From an uncultured Pseudohongiella sp. (lineage in GTDB: Bacteria; Pseudomonadota; Gammaproteobacteria; Pseudomonadales; Pseudohongiellaceae), in assembly GCA_951812715.1 (NCBI GenBank), contig OX638323.1, positions 372,001-436,000 on the forward strand: DNA of 64,000 nt, read 5' to 3'. The notes under the pieces were generated by a model that worked only from the letters and a program-made list of their open reading frames with translations, was not told the DNA's origin and did not search any database. Below, piece after piece: positions 53,803 through 60,736 of the stretch (position 1 is its first letter; every line of letters begins with the position of its first letter). The position numbers and the translations under genes were made by a program.

Positions 53803-54741
53803 TTATGACGAATTCTCCTGAAATGGAGGGGTCGGAACAATGGACTTAGCAATCTCTTCCGCTCGGTTCGGTTTCACCGCCTGACCCGGATAGGCATCCA
53901 ATACAATTGCTGGCAACAGACGTTGCACCAGATCGGAAAAAGTGAACCCGTAATCGCGTCCTGACGCCAGTCCGGTCGCGGCGACCATCGAGGCAATGTC
54001 TGTTTGCGTAAAGCCCAATTGCTTCAGCGGCTCGGACAGGACCGTAAGCCGCTGTTCCTCGCTTGGTCGCGCGAAGGTAAGAATGTCGGCTGCCCGGCGT
54101 TTGACTGCCGGATCAAGTGCACCGAGCCTGTTTGTGCACATGATGACAACGGCAGGAAGGTGGCCATTGGCAATGCGGTCAACACCGCGAATGAAAGCGT
54201 TTACGCCTGCCCGGTCCTCATGATGCATCTGTGCGGCTTCTCTTGACTGGGCGAGGGCATCAGCCTCGTCAACCAAAAGAATAACGCCCCCCCTTGACCG
54301 ACCTGAAGCGGATTTAAGCTTGCCAGCTTCAGCAATCGTACAATCAAAGGCTGCCGAGAGAAGCTGGGTCATTTCCCCAACACGTCCCTGGCCACGTGTC
54401 GATAGGCTGAGCGGAAAAAGCGTAATATCGATCTTTTCCTGCCGGGCCACAGCATCGCCGATGGATTCGGCAAGTTCTGATTTTCCGGAGCCAACATCGC
54501 CGGCCAGAACAACCAGCGGAGGACGCCGCAGAACATTGTTCAGAACACCGGACGCCTGAGGGTGATGCTTCTTTGCCCAGGTTTCCAGGCCCGACGGGTT
54601 GATCAGTACGCCGATCATCTTTGTCAGACGGGATTTATGCTCGTCGAGACCGACAAGACGGCCAAGCCGATCCTGCGCGTCACAGTCGGGGTAAGCGACT
54701 CGGCCTTCGAACAGTTCGTCGATTGGGGGGACTGCGTTCAA
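53803..54741 (-). CDS. TRIP13/Pch2-like AAA+ ATPase of CBASS (Cap6-like)
   Basis: A 312-residue AAA+ protein. Walker A is G-D-V-G-S-G-K-S (81-88), and Walker B is I-L-L-V-D-E-A-D (about 154-161). Sensor-1 lies in V-V-I-M-C-T-N-R, and an arginine-rich second region is R-R-A-A-D-I-L. In CBASS type III, the TRIP13-like partner remodels HORMA and turns signalling off. Its start overlaps the HORMA stop (ATGA), so the stoichiometry is coupled. The identification comes mainly from context with the HORMA and CD-NTase genes. Confidence 0.85.
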   Translation of the reverse strand: MNAVPPIDELFEGRVAYPDCDAQDRLGRLVGLDEHKSRLTKMIGVLINPSGLETWAKKHHPQASGVLNNVLRRPPLVVLAGDVGSGKSELAESIGDAVARQEKIDITLFPLSLSTRGQGRVGEMTQLLSAAFDCTIAEAGKLKSASGRSRGGVILLVDEADALAQSREAAQMHHEDRAGVNAFIRGVDRIANGHLPAVVIMCTNRLGALDPAVKRRAADILTFARPSEEQRLTVLSEPLKQLGFTQTDIASMVAATGLASGRDYGFTFSDLVQRLLPAIVLDAYPGQAVKPNRAEEIAKSIVPTPPFQENSS

Positions 54742-55256
54742 TAGTAACTCCTCACGCTTGCCCGGCTTAGTGAGCGGCCGCCGGAAGAATAAGTACGGTC
54801 TTCGTTGAGGTAACCGTTGACGCCGGGTTCTGATGCACTGCCGCGCTCGAAGGGAAGGCCTTTTTTGAATGTTTCCCTCTCCTCATCTGTCAGCTTCCAC
54901 CAATCGTCACCGTAGGTCATATAGGAATAAAACCATGCGCCATCTATGTCAGCACCAGGGCAGATTTTCCCCGGATCGTCATCGTTAGCCGAAACCCCAG
55001 ACAGATCGTGTGCGGTGTAGCGCAAAGTAGGCTCTATCCAGTCTCCGTCTCGCTTATACCCATAAGTAACAGTTTCCAGGTATCCGGCCTTGAGCATTGC
55101 CGTCACTTCTTCTTCATAATCGGCGATGGAGTTGTCGCTTGGCTTGCCGTAAAAGCGCTGCATGCGCTTCAAATCCGTGGCGACCTTGGCCGCCATGTGC
55201 CTGGCATGAGTGACCGTGAAGGTTTCGGTTTGGGAAGTTGTGTAGCTGTAACTCAT
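54738..55256 (-). CDS. Bacterial HORMA-domain protein of CBASS (Cap7-like)
   Basis: A 172-residue protein beginning M-S-Y-S-Y-T-T-S, chosen because GAGG stands upstream; 15 further open codons are not conserved. The pattern T-H-A-R-H-M-A-A-K-V-A-T-D-L, F-Y-G-K-P-S, G-A-W-F-Y-S-Y-M-T-Y, W-W-K-L-T-D-E-E-R and D-R-T-Y-S-S-G-G is that of the bacterial HORMA proteins in CBASS. In known systems, closed HORMA bound to a peptide from the invader activates the synthase, and TRIP13 opens it again. It lies 8 bp from the CD-NTase stop. Confidence 0.85.
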   Translation of the reverse strand: MSYSYTTSQTETFTVTHARHMAAKVATDLKRMQRFYGKPSDNSIADYEEEVTAMLKAGYLETVTYGYKRDGDWIEPTLRYTAHDLSGVSANDDDPGKICPGADIDGAWFYSYMTYGDDWWKLTDEERETFKKGLPFERGSASEPGVNGYLNEDRTYSSGGRSLSRASVRSYY

Positions 55257-55264
55257 ATCGATCC

Positions 55265-56230
55265 TCACATCTGAAATGCCGATCCGAAGACTCGCTGCCA
55301 ATAATAGAGGGTCTTCTGTTTCGTCGGAGCGGCGAGGGCCGCATCAATGGCGTCTCCGGCATCGAGTGCGGCATCCACGATCGCGTCGGCCTGTGCAGCG
55401 GTATAGAGCCGGCTGGCGTTGTTTTCTTCGTTCACGGGGTCAATGATCTGGACCGGGTCTGTAAGGGAGCCCACATCCGAGGCATCGTAGTAGTCCTCGA
55501 AGACGATCCGCTCCCGCAGGTTGCTGCGTGCGATATAGGTGAAAAACTGCTGCAGGGCCTCGGGATAATCCGAAAAATCGATGCCCTGATCTGCCAGGTG
55601 CGACAATACCAACTCGACCATAAAGGACTTGAACCGGAAATTCTCATTCTCGCGCTTAATCATCCGCACCCAGTATTTCGCCAGCCGGACGACTTGGGCG
55701 TAGTGTGTCTCATTGGCCTGCTTACGCTTGCGGGCAAACTCCAAGTGCAGCGGGATGCTCGTTTTCAGGAACGAGCCGTCGTCCTGACTGACCAGATTTC
55801 CGTACCACTGCGGATCGCCGTCATAGATGATGGGGACCACGTCAACATCGAGCCCGGACCCCTTGAATGACACCGTTACGCAATAAGTCTGTGGCTGGAC
55901 TTGGTCAGTGCTGAAATTCGGGAAAGCCTTTCGCAGCCGCTCCGCAAGGTACTTCAGCAGAGCGGACACTTCATGCGGCGCATCCGCACCACTAACATAA
56001 CAGGCGACGTCTATATCATTGATTGATCGCAGGGCCGTCCCCTTTGCCAGACTGCCGGAAAGCAGCATTTTGCGGAGCGAAAAGTCGGGGTGTTCCCCGA
56101 TGTAACCTTCAAGCTTTTCGCGCAAGCGCCGGGCCTGTGCACGATATTCATTGGCCTTGTCCTGCGGCAGGTTGACCTTGTCCTGCGCGAAACGCGCGAT
56201 ATCGTTGTGATTGATGTGCTGTCTTGACAT
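55265..56230 (-). CDS. CBASS cyclic-oligonucleotide synthase (CD-NTase)
   Basis: A 321-residue nucleotidyltransferase. The active site has L-S-G-S-L-A-K-G-T (about 57-65) followed by D72-I-D74-V, and the third acidic strand is L-D128-V-D130-V-V-P. The C-terminal region reads I-I-D-P-V-N-E-E-N-N-A-S-R and ends Y-Y-W-Q-R-V-F-G, the usual OAS-like helical end of CD-NTases. It makes a cyclic di- or trinucleotide on activation; the base choice cannot be told. It is the first gene of the minus-strand arm and divergent from the XRE regulator (104 bp). Confidence 0.88.
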   Translation of the reverse strand: MSRQHINHNDIARFAQDKVNLPQDKANEYRAQARRLREKLEGYIGEHPDFSLRKMLLSGSLAKGTALRSINDIDVACYVSGADAPHEVSALLKYLAERLRKAFPNFSTDQVQPQTYCVTVSFKGSGLDVDVVPIIYDGDPQWYGNLVSQDDGSFLKTSIPLHLEFARKRKQANETHYAQVVRLAKYWVRMIKRENENFRFKSFMVELVLSHLADQGIDFSDYPEALQQFFTYIARSNLRERIVFEDYYDASDVGSLTDPVQIIDPVNEENNASRLYTAAQADAIVDAALDAGDAIDAALAAPTKQKTLYYWQRVFGSAFQM

Positions 56231-56295
56231 CTGGGCTATCTTTCCTCTTGCTATTGTCTAGGGTGCCATGCAGTATATGTCTACTATTTTACTGA

Positions 56296-56328
56296 TTCGA
56301 CAAATAACGTCAAGTCCAACATGTCGAA
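56296..56328. promoter_or_regulatory. Candidate CapH-type operator in the divergent CBASS promoter region
   Basis: A perfect 7-bp inverted repeat, TTCGACA (56296-56302) and TGTCGAA (56322-56328), with centres 26 bp apart, just before the XRE start codon and between the two CBASS arms. The position suits autoregulation by the XRE repressor. No clear -35/-10 pair was found. Confidence 0.4.
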
Positions 56329-56334
56329 AAAGCC

Positions 56335-56694
56335 ATGACTGAGAAACCACCCCCCTCTGAAATATTCCAGGAACGACTAAGGGCGGCGCGCGAACTGCGC
56401 CAGTTCAGCCAAAGCGACCTAGCAAAGCTTGCGGGAATGCCTCCAAGTTCCGTTGCTCATTTCGAGGCAGGGTCCCGCAAGCCTTCATTTGATACGCTGC
56501 GCCGCCTCGCTATTGCCTTGGAAGTGACTACAGACTACCTACTGGGCCGCGTCAACGACCCTAGCCTCGCGGAGGCCGGTGACCCTGTCTTTCGTGATGT
56601 GGGCAAGCTGACGGGCCGCGATCGCGAGCTGGCCAAGGATTTTCTCAAAATGCTGTCTGAAAGAAATCAGGCGAAGCGCAAGAAAGGTGACTAA
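56335..56694 (+). CDS. XRE-family HTH regulator (CapH-like)
   Basis: A 119-residue protein with one Cro/CI-type helix-turn-helix (about 10-70: L-R-A-A-R-E-L-R-Q-F-S-Q-S-D-L-A, V-A-H-F-E-A-G-S-R-K-P-S). The C-terminal tail is charged and helical (about 85-119). The next gene is an ImmA/IrrE peptidase starting on the last base of this gene's stop codon. This pairing with a CBASS locus matches the reported CapH/CapP regulators, in which the protease cleaves the repressor after DNA damage. Confidence 0.8.
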   Translation: MTEKPPPSEIFQERLRAARELRQFSQSDLAKLAGMPPSSVAHFEAGSRKPSFDTLRRLAIALEVTTDYLLGRVNDPSLAEAGDPVFRDVGKLTGRDRELAKDFLKMLSERNQAKRKKGD

Positions 56695-57575
56695 TGAGCC
56701 AGGGCTTCCGACTCGAAATGGCTAAACATAAGGCGGAAGCTTTCCTGCGCGAGAATGGGATCGACGAATTGCCCGTCGATCCCTTTGCTATCGCGGCAAG
56801 CCGCGACATCATCGTCGAGGCCAAGCCCGATGTGGAGGCTGGCGTTTCCGGTATGTTGTTGCGCCACGGTGATTCGTTCGGAATCCTCTATGCGACCCAC
56901 ATTCAGAGCGAAGGATTCCAGAGATTCAGTGTCGCTCACGAACTCGGGCACTATTTTCTCGACGGCCACGTCGATCATTTGCTGTTGAAGGACGGTATTC
57001 ACGCGTCATACGCAGGATTTGTCTCCACCGATCCATACGAACTGGAAGCCGACCATTTCGCTGCCAGTCTATTGATGCCTGCGACACTTTTCCGGCGGGA
57101 AGTTGGCAGGCGATCGCTCGGCTTGTCCGCAATCGAGTCGATGGCAGAGCTCTGCCATACCTCCTTGACTGCGACTGCGATCCGATACGCAGAACTAAGC
57201 GAGGACGCTGTCGCTGTAATAATGAGCACCGGACCTACGATTGATTACGGTTTCCTTTCTGACTCGATGAAGTCGCTGCCCGAGCTTACTTGGCCGCGCA
57301 AAGGTTCAGCGGTCCCTGCCGGGACAGAAACAGCCCGCTTTAACCAAACCACGGAACGCATCGCACAGGCGGCCCGTTCAGAATGCGATATCGATATCAT
57401 GGACTGGTTCGGAGGCCGCCGCTCGGTTGAAGCAACCGAAGAAGTCGTCGGGCTCGGCAGTTACGGTAAGACTCTCACAGTTCTTACCTGTCCTTCCCTC
57501 GTCGATGAGACCTACCAAGATGAGGATGACGATGAAGAAGACCTCATCGATCGCTGGACGCCGAGGTTTCACTGA
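56694..57575 (+). CDS. ImmA/IrrE-family metallopeptidase (CapP-like)
   Basis: A 293-residue protein with a gluzincin-type H-E-L-G-H motif (His82, Glu83, His86). A third ligand is provided by E-L-E-A-D (Glu118) before H-F-A-A-S-L-L-M-P. It overlaps the regulator gene by one base (TAATG) and the effector gene by one base (TGATG). By analogy it releases repression by cleaving the XRE partner. The C-terminal about 100 residues (beyond 190) may be the sensing part. Confidence 0.82.
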   Translation: MSQGFRLEMAKHKAEAFLRENGIDELPVDPFAIAASRDIIVEAKPDVEAGVSGMLLRHGDSFGILYATHIQSEGFQRFSVAHELGHYFLDGHVDHLLLKDGIHASYAGFVSTDPYELEADHFAASLLMPATLFRREVGRRSLGLSAIESMAELCHTSLTATAIRYAELSEDAVAVIMSTGPTIDYGFLSDSMKSLPELTWPRKGSAVPAGTETARFNQTTERIAQAARSECDIDIMDWFGGRRSVEATEEVVGLGSYGKTLTVLTCPSLVDETYQDEDDDEEDLIDRWTPRFH

Positions 57576-59101
57576 TGGCAAAGGCGAATGTTGCAAGGTG
57601 GCACGGCGATGATTTCCAGGCCAGACTCTTTTGGCTGAAAGCAGCGTCGCTTCTCGATCCAAATAGCCCGGTGATACGGGTCGCTTATGAAGCCGGCCCC
57701 AAAAGCTTTGATGATATCTTGGTCGAGTATGATCAGGAGAGCGCGCCAACGGATCATGAGGGGAAGCGAATCACCCGCAGGCATATTCAGTGCAAATGGC
57801 ACACAACAGCGGGAACCTTCGGGTATCAAGACCTGATCAAGCCATCCTTCATTAATGCGCAAAGATATTCTCTTCTGCAAAGAGCATTTCATGCCCAGAC
57901 GCAGCATGCATCGAATGGGATTGGCTGCCGGTTTGAGCTTTTGACGAACTGGAGAATAAAGGCCGACGATCCACTATTGCATTTGGTCCGGAAAGAAAGC
58001 GACGCCCTCGACCTTGACCGCCTGTTTGGCGGCAAAACCGATCGCGGCCGAATGGGAAAAGTTCGAAAGTTATGGTGCGAACATCTCGGGCTGGACCATG
58101 CTGGTCTGAATTTGGTTTCGCGTACGCTGGCCATTGCCGAAACGCCGGAGTCGCTTGCCAGACTTCGCGAGCGATTGGACGACAAGTTCGCCGCAGTCGG
58201 GATGAAGCGCGTTCCGGCGGGTAAAACTGCTTTCTTTTATGATGATCTGATTGCTAAGCTGTTTGCTCAGGGGCGCTTTGAATTCGACCGGGACAGCTTT
58301 GCTGAAATGGCTCGCTCCGAAGAAATTCTCGATGAGAAGGCGCAGCCTGAAAATGCGCTCGCAATCGGTGCCCGTTCCTTCATGCATCCGATCGATAATC
58401 TGGAGGACAGGTGCGAGCGCATGCTCAACCTTGTCCGTTATTTTGATGGCCGCTACATCCGCGACGAGGCCGATTGGCGTGGACGTATATTCCCTGAGCT
58501 ACAGGGATTTATGCTTGATGCGGCCCGGTCAACGGACCGTCTGCGGATAATCCTCGACGCACATGTATCCTTAGCTTTCTCTTTGGGTGCCTTGCTCAAT
58601 GTTAAATCAGGTAAACAAATTGAGATCGAGCAACGTACCGGTGGTTGCCGTTTCTGGTCTATGGACGATGCCGAAGCCGATCCCGGTTGGCCGAAACTAA
58701 ACTTTGATGATCAAGTTATTGATGAAGGCAGTGACGAGGTCGCCCTTGCCATTGGCCTTACGCATGACGTATCCCCTGCCGTCAGTACCTATGTCAGGCA
58801 AGAACTAAAGCAAGTAGGGCGGATTATCCATTGCAGGCCGGAGGGTGGGCCTTCCCAACAATCGGTTCGCTGCGGTCGACATGCATGGATGCTTACCGAG
58901 GCGGTGACACAATATTTGCAACCTCATTGCAGTAGCAGAAAGCTTGTTTCGCCGGTACATGTCTTTATTGCCGGTCCTAACGGATTTGCATTCTTCCTTG
59001 GTCAGCACCAGCAGGCTATCGGCCCTACCTCCATTTATGAATGGGACTTCGACGGACAGCGTGGCGGTGGCTACAGTCTCGGTCTTTCCGTGGGGAGGTG
59101 A
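57575..59101 (+). CDS. Nuclease-SAVED CBASS effector (Cap4-like)
   Basis: A 508-residue protein. The N-terminal part resembles a restriction-type endonuclease: G-D-D-F-Q-A-R, then F-D-D-I-L-V-E-Y-D (Asp46/47) and I-Q-C-K-W-H (Gln72, Lys74), a PD-(D/E)xK pattern. The C-terminal part (about 320-508) has the SAVED sensor pattern, ending V-S-P-V-H-V-F-I-A-G-P-N-G-F-A-F-F-L-G-Q and I-Y-E-W-D. SAVED binds the cyclic nucleotide signal and switches on non-specific DNA cleavage. The middle (about 130-320) is a linker domain of unclear type. It is coupled to the peptidase gene upstream. Confidence 0.8.
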   Translation: MAKANVARWHGDDFQARLFWLKAASLLDPNSPVIRVAYEAGPKSFDDILVEYDQESAPTDHEGKRITRRHIQCKWHTTAGTFGYQDLIKPSFINAQRYSLLQRAFHAQTQHASNGIGCRFELLTNWRIKADDPLLHLVRKESDALDLDRLFGGKTDRGRMGKVRKLWCEHLGLDHAGLNLVSRTLAIAETPESLARLRERLDDKFAAVGMKRVPAGKTAFFYDDLIAKLFAQGRFEFDRDSFAEMARSEEILDEKAQPENALAIGARSFMHPIDNLEDRCERMLNLVRYFDGRYIRDEADWRGRIFPELQGFMLDAARSTDRLRIILDAHVSLAFSLGALLNVKSGKQIEIEQRTGGCRFWSMDDAEADPGWPKLNFDDQVIDEGSDEVALAIGLTHDVSPAVSTYVRQELKQVGRIIHCRPEGGPSQQSVRCGRHAWMLTEAVTQYLQPHCSSRKLVSPVHVFIAGPNGFAFFLGQHQQAIGPTSIYEWDFDGQRGGGYSLGLSVGR

Positions 59102-59108
59102 ACTCAAA

Positions 59109-59873
59109 GTGACTGCGGATGACTATCTCATGCAAATATTGGCGCGCGAATCCGTTGACACGGGAACCTTCTCTCCTGTGCGCAGCGTCCAGGCGACGCT
59201 GGAGCCTACCATCCGTGAATGGGCTAACAGATTTCTGGTCGGTGTCAGCCCGAGCGGCTCATTTGCCAAAGGCACTGCCAACAGGAGCGGCACTGATATC
59301 GATCTGTTCATTTCCCTTTCACCGGAAACCAAAGAGACGCTGAAAGAAATCTACGAGAGCCTCTTCAAGATATTGAAGGAGAAAGGCTACGCGCCTAAGC
59401 GGCAGAATGTCTCGATCAAGGTGCGGGTTGGTGGCTATGATGTCGATCTGGTTCCTGGAAAGCGCCAAGGATATTTTGGCGACGATCACAGCATTTATCG
59501 AAGGCGCGCTGATACCTGGATCAAGACAAATATTCAAACGCACATTAATCACGTCACCACCGCTGGCTGGATTTCCGAGACCCGCATACTCAAACTATGG
59601 CGATACCAGAAAGGGCTTGATTTCCCTTCAATCTATCTTGAGTTGGCGGTCATCAAAGCTCTTGCGACGAGTTATTTTAAGAGTGGTTTGGCCGTTGATG
59701 TCTGGAATGTATTTAAGTTTCTCGCTACGGAGTTTTCGTCGGCACGGATTCAAGATCCTGCGAACACAAATAACATTGTCTCCGATGACCTTACGCCACT
59801 AAAACGTGGCCAGATCAAGGCTGCAGCTGCCCGAGCATTACAGGCAAAGCACTGGACTGAAATTGTGGTATGA
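59109..59873 (+). CDS. Second CD-NTase-like nucleotidyltransferase
   Basis: A 254-residue protein, starting at a GTG (59109) with GGGAGG about 10 bp upstream; open codons further upstream lie inside the SAVED gene. The active-site pattern is complete: P-S-G-S-F-A-K-G-T (48-56), D63-I-D65, and Y-D111-V-D113-L-V-P. The C-terminal end (D-P-A-N-T-N-N-I, then A-L-Q-A-K-H-W-T-E-I) has the same logic as the first CD-NTase but is shorter. It lies 7 bp after the effector gene. It is either a second signal synthase or a diverged partner; the two synthases share little outside the motifs. Confidence 0.78.
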   Translation: MTADDYLMQILARESVDTGTFSPVRSVQATLEPTIREWANRFLVGVSPSGSFAKGTANRSGTDIDLFISLSPETKETLKEIYESLFKILKEKGYAPKRQNVSIKVRVGGYDVDLVPGKRQGYFGDDHSIYRRRADTWIKTNIQTHINHVTTAGWISETRILKLWRYQKGLDFPSIYLELAVIKALATSYFKSGLAVDVWNVFKFLATEFSSARIQDPANTNNIVSDDLTPLKRGQIKAAAARALQAKHWTEIVV

Positions 59874-60034
59874 ACGAGTGGCTTTCAAGGAACGTCTTTA
59901 CGCTCCCCGTTACGTTTGCAATCATTAATAAAAACGGATGTTTCCATCTCCAACACGACAAACCTCTATGTTCACTTGGACGACTCGACTCTGGGTCGGG
60001 CGATGGAACGAATATTGAAGACTTTGTGAAGTAA
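59870..60034 (+). CDS. Possible 54-residue coupled ORF, function unknown
   Basis: An ATG overlapping the nucleotidyltransferase stop (ATGA) opens a 54-codon frame (M-N-E-W-L-S-R-N-V-F-T-L-P-V-T-F to N-I-E-D-F-V-K). No family is recognisable. The coupling is the only positive evidence. It may be the start of a decayed gene, as another short frame (60045-60284) follows out of phase. The rest of the gap to the tRNA (60285-60469) shows nothing I can name. Confidence 0.3.
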   Translation: MNEWLSRNVFTLPVTFAIINKNGCFHLQHDKPLCSLGRLDSGSGDGTNIEDFVK

Positions 60035-60469
60035 ATTACTCGGAATGCAGATGTTGTTGCGGGCAACTGTAAGTTTCCCATTCCTGGCAACTGAAAACTG
60101 CACATATTTGCCGGATCGATCGAAATGCGTTGCGTTCCACCTGTTGTTGAAGTCAACAGGACTAGAGGGCATTTTGGATGCACAGATGGAAGACGAGGAT
60201 GTTGCTGAAGCACTACCTGAACCAAGGGAATTCGAAGAAGGACATTTTTCTAATGTGGCTGCCTTTAGCAGTTATTGGAAATAGTCTGGATATTCAGTTC
60301 CCTGTCTAGGCATTTCAGCACGTTTCACGCACATACTGCTCCACAGGCGCGTTCGGTGTCGATTAGACACCAGTGTCTTGCAATCAATCGGCCTTTTGTA
60401 ATTTTCTTTGTAAGATCACCCGAAGAAAATTATTATTTCGTTAAATTTCAATATGTTACATCGTATTAG

Positions 60470-60546
60470 TGGCGGACCGGACGGGACTCGAACCCGCGAC
60501 CTCCGGCGTGACAGGCCGGCATTCTAACCGACTGAACTACCGGTCC
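60470..60546 (-). tRNA. tRNA-Asp(GTC)
   Basis: 77 nt with encoded CCA. The acceptor stem GGACCGG/CCGGTCC pairs fully, the D loop AGTTCAGTCGGTTAGA and T arm GGGTTCGAGTCCC are standard. The anticodon loop CCTGTCACG gives GTC. The 3' end faces the CBASS island and is repeated at 51624. Confidence 0.97.
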
Positions 60547-60605
60547 GTTGTGCTGATTGCCAGCCTTGCCAAGGCTGAAATTTTCAGCCTTATTCGGGAT
60601 GACTT

Positions 60606-60681
60606 TGGTGGGTGGTGAGGGATTTGAACCCCCGACATTCGCCTTGTAAGGGCGACGCTCTCCCAACTGAGCTAACCACCC
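60606..60681 (-). tRNA. tRNA-Val(TAC)
   Basis: 76 nt with encoded CCA. The acceptor stem GGGTGGT/ACCACCC pairs. The anticodon loop CCTTACAAG gives TAC, and the T arm GGGGTTCAAATCCCT has the usual loop. It is 59 bp upstream of tRNA-Asp on the same strand; the two form one transcript from the promoter at 60700-60727. Confidence 0.97.
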
Positions 60682-60699
60682 GCGCTCAGGCGAAGGCGA

Positions 60700-60727
60700 A
60701 TTGTACTCGCTTGGCATGATCTGTCAA
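60700..60727 (-). promoter_or_regulatory. Predicted promoter of the tRNA-Val/tRNA-Asp operon
   Basis: On the minus strand TTGACA (60722-60727) and TACAAT (60700-60705) are 16 bp apart, 18 bp ahead of the tRNA-Val 5' end. A GC-rich stretch follows the -10 box. The end of the insertion sequence lies only about 10 bp upstream of the -35 box. Confidence 0.8.
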
Positions 60728-60736
60728 CAAAGAGCC

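Larger units (their letters stand above)
51624..60483. mobile_element. Putative tRNA-Asp-associated genomic island carrying CBASS
   Basis: The island is bounded by 14-bp direct repeats, the right one inside tRNA-Asp. It contains genes unlike the housekeeping flanks: a broken purD-like gene, IS3 and Y1-transposase remnants and a two-armed CBASS locus. Base composition looks less GC-rich than the flanks. No integrase gene is recognisable, so it would now be immobile or was moved in trans. Boundaries are inferred only from the repeats and content. Confidence 0.6.

Noticed and set aside
53803..56230. Minus arm considered as a MazF/HipA-like or abortive nucleotidyltransferase toxin-antitoxin system
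   Set aside because: The HORMA pattern, TRIP13-like ATPase and complete CD-NTase motifs together fit CBASS better than any toxin-antitoxin pair.
59815..60225. 136-codon minus-strand frame behind the second synthase
   Set aside because: It overlaps the end of that gene, has no recognisable domain and looks like random sequence.
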